A DNA stretch of 40,894 bases from an uncultured OCS116 cluster bacterium (GCA_902538185.1 CACBED010000003.1:1-40894); one strand, 5' to 3'; shown: positions 16,000 through 26,014, numbered from the stretch's first letter. The notes: generated from the letters alone by a model not told the origin. Numbers and translations: made by a program.

Positions 16000-17145
16000 T
16001 TATTTTTTACTTTTAAGCCTTATTGTTTCAGATCTTAATTGACCACATGCAGCCAAAATATCCTGACCACGCGGTTTTCTGATCGGAGATGAAAAACCTG
16101 CATCCAAAAGTACTTTTGCAAATTCTCTAATTCGCTTCATATCTGAACATATGTAATTACTGCCTGGCCATGGATTAAATGGAATTAGGTTAATCTTTGA
16201 GGGTATATTACTTAGTATCTTAATTAAGTCTCTTGCGTCTTGAAGGCTGTCATTGACATCTTTTAACATGACGTACTCAAATGTAATTTTACTCGAGTTT
16301 TTAATCTTTGGATAGTTTTCGCAGGCTTTTATAAGCTCTTTTAGTGGGTATTTCTTATTGATGGGAACAAGGATATCACGAATTTCATCTTTTGCTGCAT
16401 GTAGGGATACTGCAAGAGAGACACCAATCTCATTACCTACTCGCTCGATGTACGGAACAATACCAGACGTTGAGAGTGTAACACGGCGTTTCGATAGCGC
16501 TATACCGTCGCAATCTGTTATAATCAGCAGTGCTTTTTTTACAGCTTCAAAGTTGTATAATGGTTCGCCCATACCCATCATTACAACATTTGTGATCTTT
16601 CTCACATTATTTGGATTATTTTTATGCCAATCATCAAGTCTATCTTTTGCAATAAGTAACTGTGACACTATTTCATCACTAGTCAGATTTCTCACAAGTC
16701 TCTGAGTACCTGTATGACAAAATGAGCAGTTTAATGTACAGCCTATTTGGCTCGAAATACACAATGTACCTCTATTTTCCTCCGGTATAAAAACTGTCTC
16801 AATTTGGTTGTTAGTTGAGTTATTTTTGCTCGCAAGATCTACTAGCCATTTAATTGTTCCATCATTTGATTTTTGTTCACTCGCAATCGAATTTCTGGAT
16901 AAAGTATAATTTTTTGATAATTGATTTAATAACTCTTTAGGCATATTTTTTATCTCAGACAATTCTGTTACACCACCTAAAAAAGTCCAATTCCAGAGTT
17001 GCTTTGTTCGCATAGAATTTTGTTTGCTAGGAACATGACACTTCTCTAACGCTTCAGAAATCTCCGATTTTAACTGACCATAAATTTTTTTTAAGTTCTG
17101 ATTATCTTGATTTGTGGATGGTAATTCTATTGAAGTATCCAGCAT
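16000..17145 (-). CDS. rlmN: 23S rRNA/tRNA adenine-C2 methyltransferase RlmN
   Basis: RlmN (381 residues) is a radical-SAM enzyme that methylates C2 of A2503 in 23S rRNA and A37 in some tRNAs. The iron-sulfur cluster motif is Cys136-X3-Cys140-X2-Cys143. The two further cysteines that carry the reaction are visible as Cys129 and Cys367 (in AACGQ). GMGEPLYN and LSTSG are family blocks. It sits 36 bases upstream of argG on the same strand. Confidence 0.96.
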   Translation of the reverse strand: MLDTSIELPSTNQDNQNLKKIYGQLKSEISEALEKCHVPSKQNSMRTKQLWNWTFLGGVTELSEIKNMPKELLNQLSKNYTLSRNSIASEQKSNDGTIKWLVDLASKNNSTNNQIETVFIPEENRGTLCISSQIGCTLNCSFCHTGTQRLVRNLTSDEIVSQLLIAKDRLDDWHKNNPNNVRKITNVVMMGMGEPLYNFEAVKKALLIITDCDGIALSKRRVTLSTSGIVPYIERVGNEIGVSLAVSLHAAKDEIRDILVPINKKYPLKELIKACENYPKIKNSSKITFEYVMLKDVNDSLQDARDLIKILSNIPSKINLIPFNPWPGSNYICSDMKRIREFAKVLLDAGFSSPIRKPRGQDILAACGQLRSETIRLKSKK

Positions 17146-17174
17146 TTTATATCTTTAAATTTAATTTTTTGTGT

Positions 17175-17702
17175 TCAAGAGCAAACTGAGTCGAGTTCTT
17201 GAAGACTTCTAATTACACCTTTTAATGAATAGTGATCAGTTGTGCTTGTTCCAAATTCGGATGTACCTTTTACAATCATCTGATAACCTTTTTTCATTGC
17301 CTCAACTAATTTTTTTTCTTCATCTTCAGTCATGAGCCATGCATTTACGCCATTCTTATTTGAGGTCATTGCGAATGTGCTGTTAAGGATCTTTACAGAA
17401 ATTGAGGTTCCATCCTTGAGCTTATAACCAATATTTAGGCTGGGTTGATTATAATTCATGTCAATCCTTGAAATGAAAAAATTTGGACTCCAATTTTTAT
17501 CTTTTGGGTCCTGTTTTATTGGGGTACTTGCTATGTAGCATATATTTCTATCCCCTTCGGAGTGAGTGAAAACACTCCAATCACCAAATCTACTTTTTAG
17601 CTGTGGTTGCTGAGTATTGGCAAGAACGTGAAATTCGGGTACCAGAAAAGTTAGCAACAGAAATATGCATGTAAATCTGAAATATTTTGTTAGTGCTTTC
17701 AT
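17175..17702 (-). CDS. Invasion-associated locus B (IalB)-like secreted protein
   Basis: This 175-residue protein has an N-terminal signal peptide (hydrophobic 8-25, cut likely after VLA near 28). The mature part begins with a FGDWSVFT motif, then CYIAS and a late conserved Cys, as in the IalB family. Bartonella IalB is linked to erythrocyte invasion, but family members are widespread in free-living alphaproteobacteria and their general role is unknown. Two cysteines suggest a disulfide in the periplasm. It lies 29 bases upstream of rlmN. Confidence 0.8.
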   Translation of the reverse strand: MKALTKYFRFTCIFLLLTFLVPEFHVLANTQQPQLKSRFGDWSVFTHSEGDRNICYIASTPIKQDPKDKNWSPNFFISRIDMNYNQPSLNIGYKLKDGTSISVKILNSTFAMTSNKNGVNAWLMTEDEEKKLVEAMKKGYQMIVKGTSEFGTSTTDHYSLKGVIRSLQELDSVCS

Positions 17703-17778
17703 AGATGTATCAACTTAATTCCAAATTCAAAATAAAAAAAAATAATTTATTTTTCGTAAACAAAGACTAAATATGTTT

Positions 17779-18264
17779 TTACCTTGTTTTTATACCAAGG
17801 GTTTTGACACGATCATACATAACAATTGCTCCGGCAATGGCAACATTTAATGAAAAACTTGTTGGAATTTTTACAATATGATCTGCTCTTGATAATGTTT
17901 CTGATGATAGTGAACCCTTTTCGGGACCAAGTATATACATGGCTTGTAAAGGATGAACAAAATTTTGTAAATCTTCGGCATCTTCAGTTATTTCAACTCC
18001 TATTACTTTACAACCTCTTGGTATCGAGATATCATTGATTTTATCCCACTCATAATAAGGCAAATGATTTACCGATTTTGAGGTATCTGATTTATTAATT
18101 TTATCCTTATTTTCTACAACTCTCTTGTGAGGACTTATGGTAAATACAGAATTAGCCCCAAAGGCATGGGCAGACCTAATTAAGTTTCCAAGATTCATGG
18201 GTTTTGAAATATTTTCAACGCCAATTGAGAAATAACCTCTGGGAATTTGTTTTGATTTTCGCAT
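17779..18264 (-). CDS. TrmH/SpoU-family RNA 2'-O-methyltransferase
   Basis: This 161-residue SPOUT methyltransferase has all three motifs: NLGNLIRSAHAFGA with the catalytic Arg, YILGPEKGSLS, and IPTSFSLNVAIAGAIVMYDR with the conserved Asn. It is at the short end, without an N-terminal substrate domain, as in TrmL-like and small TrmH proteins. The target (tRNA or rRNA ribose) cannot be set from sequence. It follows the dehydratase gene by 5 bases, so they are cotranscribed. Confidence 0.88.
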   Translation of the reverse strand: MRKSKQIPRGYFSIGVENISKPMNLGNLIRSAHAFGANSVFTISPHKRVVENKDKINKSDTSKSVNHLPYYEWDKINDISIPRGCKVIGVEITEDAEDLQNFVHPLQAMYILGPEKGSLSSETLSRADHIVKIPTSFSLNVAIAGAIVMYDRVKTLGIKTR

Positions 18265-18269
18265 TTCTG

Positions 18270-18536
18270 CTAAGATTTGAATTTAGCTTCTATTAAGTCA
18301 ATACGTAGCGCGAGCTCTGTGTCTTTTTCAGTTACCTTACCTTCATCATGCGTACATAGCGTGATGTTTACTTTGTTGTAGACATTTGACCAATCGGGAT
18401 GATGATCTAATTGGTTTGCAATTTTTGCAACCTCATTCATAAAAGCCCAAGCTACATCAAAATTTTCAAAAATAAATTCCTTTGTTATTCCTTTATTATC
18501 GGCTGTAGGTGGCCATGGTAATACTCTATCAATCAT
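18270..18536 (-). CDS. Pterin-4a-carbinolamine dehydratase
   Basis: This 88-residue protein recycles 4a-hydroxytetrahydrobiopterin in cells with pterin-dependent hydroxylases and may have other roles in bacteria. The signature is clear: FENFDVAWAFMNEVA, then DHHPDWSNVYNKVNI with the active-site His-His and a late His (TLCTHDEG). Full length. No pterin-dependent hydroxylase gene is in this window. It is the first gene of the minus-strand run that continues into trmH, and is divergent from the Bax-inhibitor gene. Confidence 0.9.
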   Translation of the reverse strand: MIDRVLPWPPTADNKGITKEFIFENFDVAWAFMNEVAKIANQLDHHPDWSNVYNKVNITLCTHDEGKVTEKDTELALRIDLIEAKFKS

Positions 18537-18612
18537 GATTATCTCACTTTCTTTTTGTTGTTTAGTAAAATCTACTGCATGTGTGCATATATAAATAAAT
18601 CATATTATCTAC

Positions 18613-18641
18613 TTGATTTCCAGTTCTAGAATAATTTAATA
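18613..18641 (+). promoter_or_regulatory. Sigma70-like promoter for the Bax-inhibitor-1 gene
   Basis: TTGATT (18613-18618) and TTAATA (18636-18641) are spaced 17 nt. They lie in the 137-bp divergent gap, about 33 bases before the chosen ATG. Pattern-based only. Confidence 0.4.
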
Positions 18642-18673
18642 TAAAGTATAACTTTTTATTTATGGAGATAAAA

Positions 18674-19375
18674 ATGGAACCAAACATTTATAAAAATTCA
18701 TCGTATGCCTCAGCAGAAATTGATCAGGGCTTGCGCACATATATGTTACGTGTATACAACTATATGGCAATCGGTCTTTTCATAACGGCAATTATTGCGT
18801 ATTTTGCTGCAGCGTCAGGTTTGTATCTCGCATTGGCACAAACACCTCTAATTTGGGTTGTAATGCTCGCACCATTAGGGATGGTTTTCTATCTAAGTGC
18901 ACGTATTACTCGAATGTCATTCACGTCGGCGCAGGCTTCTTTTTGGATTTTTTCAGGCCTCATGGGATTGTCTCTATCATACATCTTCTTGGCGTATACT
19001 GGCACTAGCATAGCTCGCGTTTTTCTCATTACATCTGGCTCATTTGGAGCGCTCAGTTTGTTCGGATACACTACAAAGAAAGATTTATCTGCTTGGGGTT
19101 CATTCCTCTTCATGGGTTTGATTGGCATAATATTGGCATCAATTGTAAATATTTTTATTGGTTCAAGTGGAATGCAGTTTGGGATTTCTGTTTTGGGTGT
19201 ACTGATATTTGCAGGATTTACAGCTTACGACACACAGCAGATTAAACAGATATATTATCAAGGTGATAGTGCTGATGTATCAGGGCGTAAAGCGATTATG
19301 GGTGCGTTAAGACTATATCTCGACTTTATTAATCTATTTATTTTACTTATACAATTATTTGGTTCGCGGAGATAA
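18674..19375 (+). CDS. Bax inhibitor-1/YccA family membrane protein
   Basis: This 233-residue protein has about seven transmembrane segments and the C-terminal family signature (FAGFTAYDTQQIKQIYY, then ALRLYLDFINLFILLIQLFG) with the acidic residues of the pore region. BI-1 family members act as pH-sensitive calcium leak channels or in membrane-protein quality control. I use the ATG at 18674, with GGAG six bases before it; an in-frame ATG at 18662 contains that site and is unlikely. It ends 3 bases before the convergent DUF2794 gene. Confidence 0.9.
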   Translation: MEPNIYKNSSYASAEIDQGLRTYMLRVYNYMAIGLFITAIIAYFAAASGLYLALAQTPLIWVVMLAPLGMVFYLSARITRMSFTSAQASFWIFSGLMGLSLSYIFLAYTGTSIARVFLITSGSFGALSLFGYTTKKDLSAWGSFLFMGLIGIILASIVNIFIGSSGMQFGISVLGVLIFAGFTAYDTQQIKQIYYQGDSADVSGRKAIMGALRLYLDFINLFILLIQLFGSRR

Positions 19376-19378
19376 GCT

Positions 19379-19777
19379 TTAAATAATTTTATATTTGTTC
19401 TTATCTTTATCTAAAACTCTTAAAATGAGAGGGAGTTCACTCCCTCTTTTTAAGATCTTACCATCTGTTCCTTTTACCTGGTACATTTTTTGACTATTCT
19501 TAAGTTTAGGCAATTTATGTATTGTATATTGTGGCATTTCATTGCTTTTTTTAAAGATTGAAAAGATTGCTTGGTCTTTGAGTGTGTCTATTGCATAGTC
19601 TTTCCATTGACCAGAGACTACTTTTCTTCCATATAGCGCGAGTATGTGGTTGAGTTCCTCTCTGGAAAAAGATGTAATTCTACCATCTTTCGGATCACTA
19701 TGTTTTTTGTCTGATTGCGTCCAATTTTTACTATTTGGAGTGTTCCCATATTTATTTAAATTTAAAATATTATTCAT
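19379..19777 (-). CDS. DUF2794 family protein
   Basis: This 132-residue protein is recognisable as DUF2794, a family nearly confined to Alphaproteobacteria. The core reads FSREELNHILALYGRKV, WKDYAIDTLKDQAIFSIF, then EMPQYTIHKLPKL and a C-terminal LKRGSELPLILRVL. No signal peptide or membrane segment is present. The function is unknown. The N-terminal ~30 residues are polar and probably disordered. It is divergent from htpG across a 134-bp gap and convergent with the BI-1 gene. Confidence 0.85.
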   Translation of the reverse strand: MNNILNLNKYGNTPNSKNWTQSDKKHSDPKDGRITSFSREELNHILALYGRKVVSGQWKDYAIDTLKDQAIFSIFKKSNEMPQYTIHKLPKLKNSQKMYQVKGTDGKILKRGSELPLILRVLDKDKNKYKII

Positions 19778-19854
19778 GATTTATCCATTACTGGTTTAGC
19801 ATAATTAAGAATATGGAGAATTTAAAGTCAAAATATGTGGAAATTAATAAAAAT

Positions 19855-19874
19855 TACATTATATAAACAATGTA
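19855..19874. repeat. Short inverted repeat upstream of htpG
   Basis: TACATT (19855-19860) and AATGTA (19869-19874) form a perfect 6-base inverted repeat with an 8-base centre, 37 bases before the htpG ATG. It does not resemble the CIRCE element of HrcA. It could be an operator or be chance in AT-rich DNA. Confidence 0.25.
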
Positions 19875-19911
19875 GGGTAAAAAAATCACAGAAATAACTT
19901 CCAGAGGTAAC

Positions 19912-21777
19912 ATGTCTAAGGGAGATAACAATATGAAGTTCACAGCAGAGGTCAATCGTCTGCTACAGATTCTAACACACTCAATTTATTCAAACAAAGA
20001 AGTTTTTTTAAGAGAGCTGATATCAAATGCATCAGATGCATGTGATAAATTAAGGTATATATCTATTTCTCAATCGGATGTGACAATTGATGAATTAAAA
20101 ATAAAAATAACGGTAGATAGCAGCAAAAAGACCATTTCAATCTCTGATAATGGCATTGGTATGAGTCGGGAAGAAATGATCGAAAATCTTGGGACTATTG
20201 CAAGATCAGGCACTAAAACATTTATCGAAAATATGTCAAAAGATGATGATGCAACCTCCCAAATTGGTCAATTTGGAATTGGTTTTTATTCAGCTTTTAT
20301 TGTTTCAAAAGATGTTACCGTATTGTCGAAAAAATTCGACTCTGAAGAGGTTTACTTATGGAGTTCAGATGGAACCGGTACCTATAATGTTCAGCAAATT
20401 AAAGATAAAAATATTAGTGGTACAGAAATAACCATTAATTTAGCAAAAGATGCTCATGATTTTGCGGATAAGCAGATAGTTCAGGATACAATAAAAAAAT
20501 ATTCAGATAATATTAATTTTCCCATATATCTATCTGAGAACTTGTCTAGTGACGAAGAACAAATAAATACAGCTGGTGCTATTTGGGCCAAACCAAAGAC
20601 TGAGATTACCGAAGACCAGTATCATGAACATTATAACTTATTAAGTAGAAATTTTGATCAGCCACTTTCTACGATCCACTATAAGGCTGAAGGTCGTTTC
20701 GAATATGATGTTTTACTATATATACCAACAACACGCCCGTTTGATCTATTTGACCAACAAAGAAAAGCAAAGTTGAAATTATATGTCAAAAGAGTTCTTA
20801 TAAGTGATGATACGGATATTATTCCACCTTATTTGAGATTCATAAGTGGTGTTATTGATTGCGCTGATATACCGCTAACTGTTAGTAGAGAAATTTTACA
20901 AGAAAACAAGGTTGTCTTATCTATAAAGAAAGCTATCAAAAATAGAATAATTTCAACTTTAAATAAATTAGCAAAGGATGATAAAGATAAATTTGATATA
21001 TTTTGGGAAGCGTTCGGGCCTGTAATTAAAGAGGGTATTTATGAGGATCACGAAAAAAAAGATGATTTACTTAAGTTAATAAGGTTCAAATCATCTAATA
21101 CAAAAGACGGATACAGATCATTAGAGGAATATATTGGTGATATGAAGCCAAATCAAAAATCAATATATTTTATTACATCAGAAGATTATCAGTCTGCACT
21201 GGCAAACCCGTTATTGGAGGGTTATGTCGCGAGGGAAGTCGAGATTATAATACTGACTGATCCTATCGATAGCTTCTGGACAGCAACAGGTATAAGGTTT
21301 GAAGATAAAGAGTTGAAGCATGTATCGCATGGCACTGAAGAATTAACTGATATTTCTGTGACCCAAAAGGCAAAGAAAAAGAAATCAAAAGCTAAAATCA
21401 CTGACTCTGACTTGAAGAAATTAATAGCTGAAATGACCAGAGTTTTGGGTGATCATGTTAGTGAGGTAAAAATAAATTCAAGCCTGATTGATAGCCCTGT
21501 TTGTATTTCAATTGGTGAAAATGGGTATGATAAAACAATGCAAAAAATACTCCAACAAAGGCAAGGGATGTCTTTATCGAAGCCTGTTTTAGAGGTAAAT
21601 CCAAACCATGATGTGATGATCAAACTAAGTGATATGTTTAAGAATAAACAGACAAAAAATATCAATACAACAGCCCATATATTACTAGATTATGCTCTTA
21701 TTATGGATGGTGAAAAACCTCTCAATATTGAAGAGTTTGGAAAAAATATGCAGGACCTGATCGGCAAATTCAACTAA
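19912..21777 (+). CDS. htpG: Molecular chaperone HtpG (Hsp90)
   Basis: This 621-residue bacterial Hsp90 is an ATP-driven cytosolic chaperone. GHKL ATP-site motifs are present: LRELISNASDACDKLRY, SDNGIGMSREE and GQFGIGFYSAF. The middle domain has the Arg-containing VSREILQENK. The C-terminal dimerisation domain is present and the length is normal. Start: the ATG at 19912 has AGAGG just before it; an ATG at 19933 preceded by AAGGGAG is an alternative and would remove seven residues. It converges on acnB with a 33-base gap. Confidence 0.96.
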   Translation: MSKGDNNMKFTAEVNRLLQILTHSIYSNKEVFLRELISNASDACDKLRYISISQSDVTIDELKIKITVDSSKKTISISDNGIGMSREEMIENLGTIARSGTKTFIENMSKDDDATSQIGQFGIGFYSAFIVSKDVTVLSKKFDSEEVYLWSSDGTGTYNVQQIKDKNISGTEITINLAKDAHDFADKQIVQDTIKKYSDNINFPIYLSENLSSDEEQINTAGAIWAKPKTEITEDQYHEHYNLLSRNFDQPLSTIHYKAEGRFEYDVLLYIPTTRPFDLFDQQRKAKLKLYVKRVLISDDTDIIPPYLRFISGVIDCADIPLTVSREILQENKVVLSIKKAIKNRIISTLNKLAKDDKDKFDIFWEAFGPVIKEGIYEDHEKKDDLLKLIRFKSSNTKDGYRSLEEYIGDMKPNQKSIYFITSEDYQSALANPLLEGYVAREVEIIILTDPIDSFWTATGIRFEDKELKHVSHGTEELTDISVTQKAKKKKSKAKITDSDLKKLIAEMTRVLGDHVSEVKINSSLIDSPVCISIGENGYDKTMQKILQQRQGMSLSKPVLEVNPNHDVMIKLSDMFKNKQTKNINTTAHILLDYALIMDGEKPLNIEEFGKNMQDLIGKFN

Positions 21778-21810
21778 TAATTTTTGTTGTAATTTGTGGC
21801 GGGAATTTGA

Positions 21811-24606
21811 TTAAAAGTGCACAGATTGAGTATCTTTTACCAACCTGCTATTTGGTGGAATAAACTTCGTAAGATTAATTCCCTCGACCGCGGATTTATA
21901 TTCTTCAATGTTTGGAGTTCGCCCTAATATTGCTGATAGAACAACGACCGGAGTTGAAGCAAGAAGTGACTCCCCTTTTTTTTCTTTTGAGTCTTCGACA
22001 ACTCGGCCCTTAAATAGCCTTGTTGATGTTGCTAGCACAGTATCACCTTTTTCTGCCTTTTCCTGATTACCCATACATAAATTACAACCGGGCCTTTCAA
22101 GATACAATATATTATCGTAATCTAATCGTGCCGTATCCTTCGGTTTATCGTCATCAAACTCGAAACCAGAGTATTTTTGTAAGATTGCCCAATCACCCTC
22201 TTCAATAAGTTCGTCAATAATATTATATGTTGGCGCAGCCACAACGAGTGGAGCCTTAAACTTTACATCTCCATTTGATTTTTCAAGGTTTTTTAGCATT
22301 TTTGCTACAATCTTTATGTCACCCTTGTGCACCATACAAGAACCAACAAAACCTAAATCAACTTTTTTTTCAGATTTGTAGTAGGAGATTGGCCGAATTG
22401 TATCGTGGGTATATCTTTTTGATACATCGATATTATTCACATCTGGATCTGCTATCATTGGTTCTACTATTGCATCTAGGTCCACAATCACCTCTGCATA
22501 GTATTTTGCATTTTCATCAGGTTGTAATGCTTCAACTTTTTTATTTTCAATTTCACCAATTCTTCTGTCGGCAATAGATATAAGGTTTTCTAGCATGTTA
22601 TTCTCATTATCCATCCCCTTTTCGATCATAATTCTGATGCGGTCTTTTGCTATGTTAAGGGACTCAATAAGTGTTTTATCTTGAGATATGCAAATTGCCG
22701 CTTTTGCTTTCATTTCAGCGGTCCAATCTGTAAATGTGAAAGCTTGATCTGATAACAGTGTCCCTATGTGTACTTCTATAATTCTTCCTTGAAATACATT
22801 TTCATTATGTTGCTGCAGCATCTGAGCCTGTGTTGCGTGAACTACATCCCTGAAGTCCATATGATCTGCCATTTTCCCCCTGAATGTAACCTTGACTGTT
22901 TCAGGGATCGGCATTGTTGCTTCTCCGGTTGCGAGCGCCAGAGCTACCGTGCCTGAGTCCGCTCCAAATGCCACTCCTTTTGACATGCGGGTATGCGAGT
23001 CCCCTCCAATGACTATTGACCAGTCATCTACAGTTATATCATTAAGAACTTTATGAATTACATCTGTCATGGGGTGATATTTATCTTTTGGGTCGCGCCC
23101 AGTAATTAAGCCAAATTCATGCATAAACTGCATCAATTTTGGAGTATTTTGTTGCGCTTTTATATCCCACACTGATGCTGTATGACAACCTGATTGGTAT
23201 GCCCCATCAATTGAAGGAGATATTGTAGTGGCTGCCATTGCTTCGAGTTCTTGAACAGTCATTGGGCCAGTCGTATCTTGAGAACCCACAATATTTACTT
23301 TTACTCGTGCATCAGATCCAGCGTGCATAATTGTATCTTCAGGCACACCAACTGCGTTTTTATTAAATATTTTTTCTACGGCTGTCAGACCTTGGTTTTG
23401 ATGAGAAATTATTTTTGTTTTAGCGTAAGGTGAAACTACCTCAACACCTAGTATTTCACACGCTTGATTTTGAAGTTTTTTTCCAAAAACAACAGCATAT
23501 GAACCGCCAGCACGAATAAAATCGATATCCTGTTGTGTAAAAGAATTGGAGATATCAACCAACTCTTTGGTGCCATTAGCATTATAAAGTTTTTTAGTTT
23601 TTGTATTTATTTTAAGTAAAGTACCTGTGTCGACATTATAGGTTTGTGTCAAGACGGGGCTTCCGTCATTATTTAAAATTGGTTCTTTATTTTCATCTAA
23701 AGCTTTAACCCAGTTTCTTAGATCAATTCCAATACCACCGGTTACACCAATTGTAGTTTGGAATATTGGCGAAACTCCATAAGATCCTGCAACAATTGGC
23801 GCAATATTTACAAATGGTACGTATGGACTTGCGCTCTTTCCAGTCCAAAGTGCAACATTGTTAACGCCAGACATTCGAGAGGATCCAACTCCCATCGTAC
23901 CTTTCTCAGCAATCAGCATAACACGCCTGTTTGGATGCGCCTCTCTCAATTCTAGAATTTTTCTTTGAGCATCCTCGGATATGAAGCATTTACCATGTAA
24001 TTCTCTATCTGATCTTGAATGAGCTTGATTACCCGGCGAGAGTAGATCCGTTGAAATATCTCCTTCAGCAGCTACATAAGTGACTACGTCAATCTCTTCC
24101 TCAATTTCTGGAAGGTTTGTGAAGAATTCTGCTTTTGAATAACTAGTTAGGATCTCTTTTGCAATACTATTCCCATTTTTATAGCCTTCTCTAATACGAT
24201 CAATATCTGCCTCGTATAAAAAAATTTGTTCCATTAATATTTTTGCCGCTTGCCCAGCAATTTCTGAGTCTACTCCAAGGGCAAGATCAATCAATACTTC
24301 TATCGATGGCCCACCTTTCATATGTGAAAGTAATGTAAATGCAAATTCAGGAGATATTTCTTCCAATTTAAATTTACCGGTAATTATTTCTTTTAATAGT
24401 TTCGCTTTTTCAGCGGCAGCGCTTGTGGTTCCCGGTAACGTATTATAAATGAGGAAGTCTATGCAATTGCCTCTTTCATTGCTTGTAGGATTTTTGATAT
24501 GGGTAATAAGTTCTTTTAAAAGCTTGCCATCATCAATAGGTTTTGGTTGCAATCCTTCGGATTTTCTATTTTCTATTTCTGTTAAATAGGTTCTGTAGAG
24601 GTCCAT
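21811..24606 (-). CDS. acnB: Aconitate hydratase B
   Basis: This 931-residue iron-sulfur enzyme isomerises citrate to isocitrate in the TCA cycle; the AcnB type also handles 2-methylcitrate in some bacteria. The N-terminal HEAT-like domain precedes the swivel domain, the reverse of AcnA. The hallmarks are DLYRTYLTEIENRKSEGLQPKP at the very start (shared with E. coli AcnB in layout), SGCHTASVWD, GGDSHTRMSKGVAFGADSG, FVGSCMVH and the cluster cysteines in GCNLCMGN. I start at the ATG ending at 24606, which aligns with the known AcnB start; an in-frame TTG nine codons upstream is less likely. Single gene, divergent from ccmA. Confidence 0.95.
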   Translation of the reverse strand: MDLYRTYLTEIENRKSEGLQPKPIDDGKLLKELITHIKNPTSNERGNCIDFLIYNTLPGTTSAAAEKAKLLKEIITGKFKLEEISPEFAFTLLSHMKGGPSIEVLIDLALGVDSEIAGQAAKILMEQIFLYEADIDRIREGYKNGNSIAKEILTSYSKAEFFTNLPEIEEEIDVVTYVAAEGDISTDLLSPGNQAHSRSDRELHGKCFISEDAQRKILELREAHPNRRVMLIAEKGTMGVGSSRMSGVNNVALWTGKSASPYVPFVNIAPIVAGSYGVSPIFQTTIGVTGGIGIDLRNWVKALDENKEPILNNDGSPVLTQTYNVDTGTLLKINTKTKKLYNANGTKELVDISNSFTQQDIDFIRAGGSYAVVFGKKLQNQACEILGVEVVSPYAKTKIISHQNQGLTAVEKIFNKNAVGVPEDTIMHAGSDARVKVNIVGSQDTTGPMTVQELEAMAATTISPSIDGAYQSGCHTASVWDIKAQQNTPKLMQFMHEFGLITGRDPKDKYHPMTDVIHKVLNDITVDDWSIVIGGDSHTRMSKGVAFGADSGTVALALATGEATMPIPETVKVTFRGKMADHMDFRDVVHATQAQMLQQHNENVFQGRIIEVHIGTLLSDQAFTFTDWTAEMKAKAAICISQDKTLIESLNIAKDRIRIMIEKGMDNENNMLENLISIADRRIGEIENKKVEALQPDENAKYYAEVIVDLDAIVEPMIADPDVNNIDVSKRYTHDTIRPISYYKSEKKVDLGFVGSCMVHKGDIKIVAKMLKNLEKSNGDVKFKAPLVVAAPTYNIIDELIEEGDWAILQKYSGFEFDDDKPKDTARLDYDNILYLERPGCNLCMGNQEKAEKGDTVLATSTRLFKGRVVEDSKEKKGESLLASTPVVVLSAILGRTPNIEEYKSAVEGINLTKFIPPNSRLVKDTQSVHF

Positions 24607-24746
24607 TTTAAACACTATATCTAAAGTACGCAATCATGTTTCACTATTAAGTTTTACCACGATAGAATAGACATTCAAGTATATTTTGATAGTATGAGAA
24701 TTTAAAGGTAAATTTGAAATTTTAAATATAATTATCAAAAAAAGAA

Positions 24747-25349
24747 ATGAAATTAAGCATAAATGAGCTGAGTTTCTCATATGAAGACAAAATAATCTTT
24801 GATGGGCTATCTCTAAATTTTTCATCTGAAAAAATATCAGTACTAATTGGACAAAATGGGGTTGGCAAATCAACGTTACTGAGAATAATTGCAGGATTAG
24901 AAGAGCAAGATAAAGGTAAGATTACTCTCAGTAATAATTCTAATGACCAAATTCTTATTAGAGGAAACATCTCATATTTGGGGCATAAGCTTGCACTGAA
25001 AGAGAACCTCTCAGTTCACGAGAATATTAATTTTTGGGAAAAATTTTATAACTGTGTAATACCTCATAATCTTCACAAAGAACTTGGGATCGACAAGTTA
25101 CACAATCAAAAAATCAGAGATTTATCGCAAGGTCAGAAAAAAAAAGTCGCTTTATTAAGGATTGTAATGTCCGACAAAAAAATCTGGCTACTTGATGAGC
25201 CACTTTCAAATTTGGATGAGCAGGCAACGAATTATTTTAAAAATACTTTTATGTCCAAAGTTTCCGATCATAAGCTGATATTAATCACATCTCATACCAA
25301 ACTTAATATGAAAAATGAGTCTAGTATTTATATTGGGGAGGATGTATGA
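24747..25349 (+). CDS. ccmA: Cytochrome c maturation ABC ATPase CcmA
   Basis: CcmA (200 residues) powers release of haem-loaded CcmE in System I cytochrome c maturation. Walker A GQNGVGKST is at 35-43, the signature LSQGQ at 126-130 and Walker B IWLLDEP at 146-152, with a switch His in LITSHT. It starts the ccmABCDG operon and overlaps ccmB by 4 bases (ATGA). Membership in the ccm operon settles the identity over other small ABC ATPases. Confidence 0.94.
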   Translation: MKLSINELSFSYEDKIIFDGLSLNFSSEKISVLIGQNGVGKSTLLRIIAGLEEQDKGKITLSNNSNDQILIRGNISYLGHKLALKENLSVHENINFWEKFYNCVIPHNLHKELGIDKLHNQKIRDLSQGQKKKVALLRIVMSDKKIWLLDEPLSNLDEQATNYFKNTFMSKVSDHKLILITSHTKLNMKNESSIYIGEDV

Positions 25350-26014
25350 GGCAATTTATTTCAGTTATTCGTCGTGATCTATCTGTTTATCTTGAGAATA
25401 AATCGACTTTAGTAATGGCAATAGCTTTTTTTCTTATAATATCTGCGTTATTACCAATTGGCATAGGACCAAATCTAGATTTATTAGAACTTATATCTCC
25501 AGGGCTATTGTGGATTGCTTTTTTATTGTCAATTTTATTGAATATCTCACATGTGTATGAGGGTGATTATAGGGATGGCTCACTTGATCTACTAATTCTG
25601 GAGTCTGATTTACCAGAGCTTATGCTTATTAGTAAAATTATTAGTTTTTGGTTATTAATAATTCTACCTGTGATTATTTTTTTGCCAATTGGAGGTATTA
25701 TGTTGAATATGAAACCAAACGACTTAATCAAAATAATTTTTTTAATCATCGTCAGTAGCCCTTATATGATTTTGATTGCCTCTATTGGCTCGGCAATTGC
25801 GATTAAAATCAATAATTCAGGATTACTCGTGACACTTTTGGTCACCCCCTTTTACGTTCCAATCTTAATAATTGGTACACTGCCATTTGTAGAAAATGAT
25901 ATTTTAGACTTTACTTTTTTTAGATCATCTTTGTTACTTGGTGCTGCAACTCTATTTACACTTGCAATTATTCCCTTTTTAGTGACGTATATACTCAGAG
26001 TAAATAGTGAATAA
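25346..26014 (+). CDS. ccmB: Cytochrome c maturation permease CcmB
   Basis: CcmB (222 residues) is the membrane partner of CcmA. It has six hydrophobic segments, the early RRDLSVYLENKSTLV and the family's LLSILLNISHVYEGDYRDGSLDLL and SSPYMILIA regions. ATGA overlap with ccmA and an 8-base overlap with ccmC indicate coupled translation. Confidence 0.93.
   Translation: MRQFISVIRRDLSVYLENKSTLVMAIAFFLIISALLPIGIGPNLDLLELISPGLLWIAFLLSILLNISHVYEGDYRDGSLDLLILESDLPELMLISKIISFWLLIILPVIIFLPIGGIMLNMKPNDLIKIIFLIIVSSPYMILIASIGSAIAIKINNSGLLVTLLVTPFYVPILIIGTLPFVENDILDFTFFRSSLLLGAATLFTLAIIPFLVTYILRVNSE

Noticed and set aside
18576-18587. TGCA-TGTG-TGCA inverted repeat before the Bax-inhibitor gene
   Set aside because: Arms are only four bases and no related copy is seen; chance is likely.
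19855-19874. CIRCE-type heat-shock operator before htpG
   Set aside because: The inverted repeat there has different arms and spacing from TTAGCACTC-N9-GAGTGCTAA.
22020-23955. Several 60-100-codon plus-strand frames inside acnB
   Set aside because: acnB is intact and strongly conserved on the other strand; these frames have no ribosome sites or known motifs.
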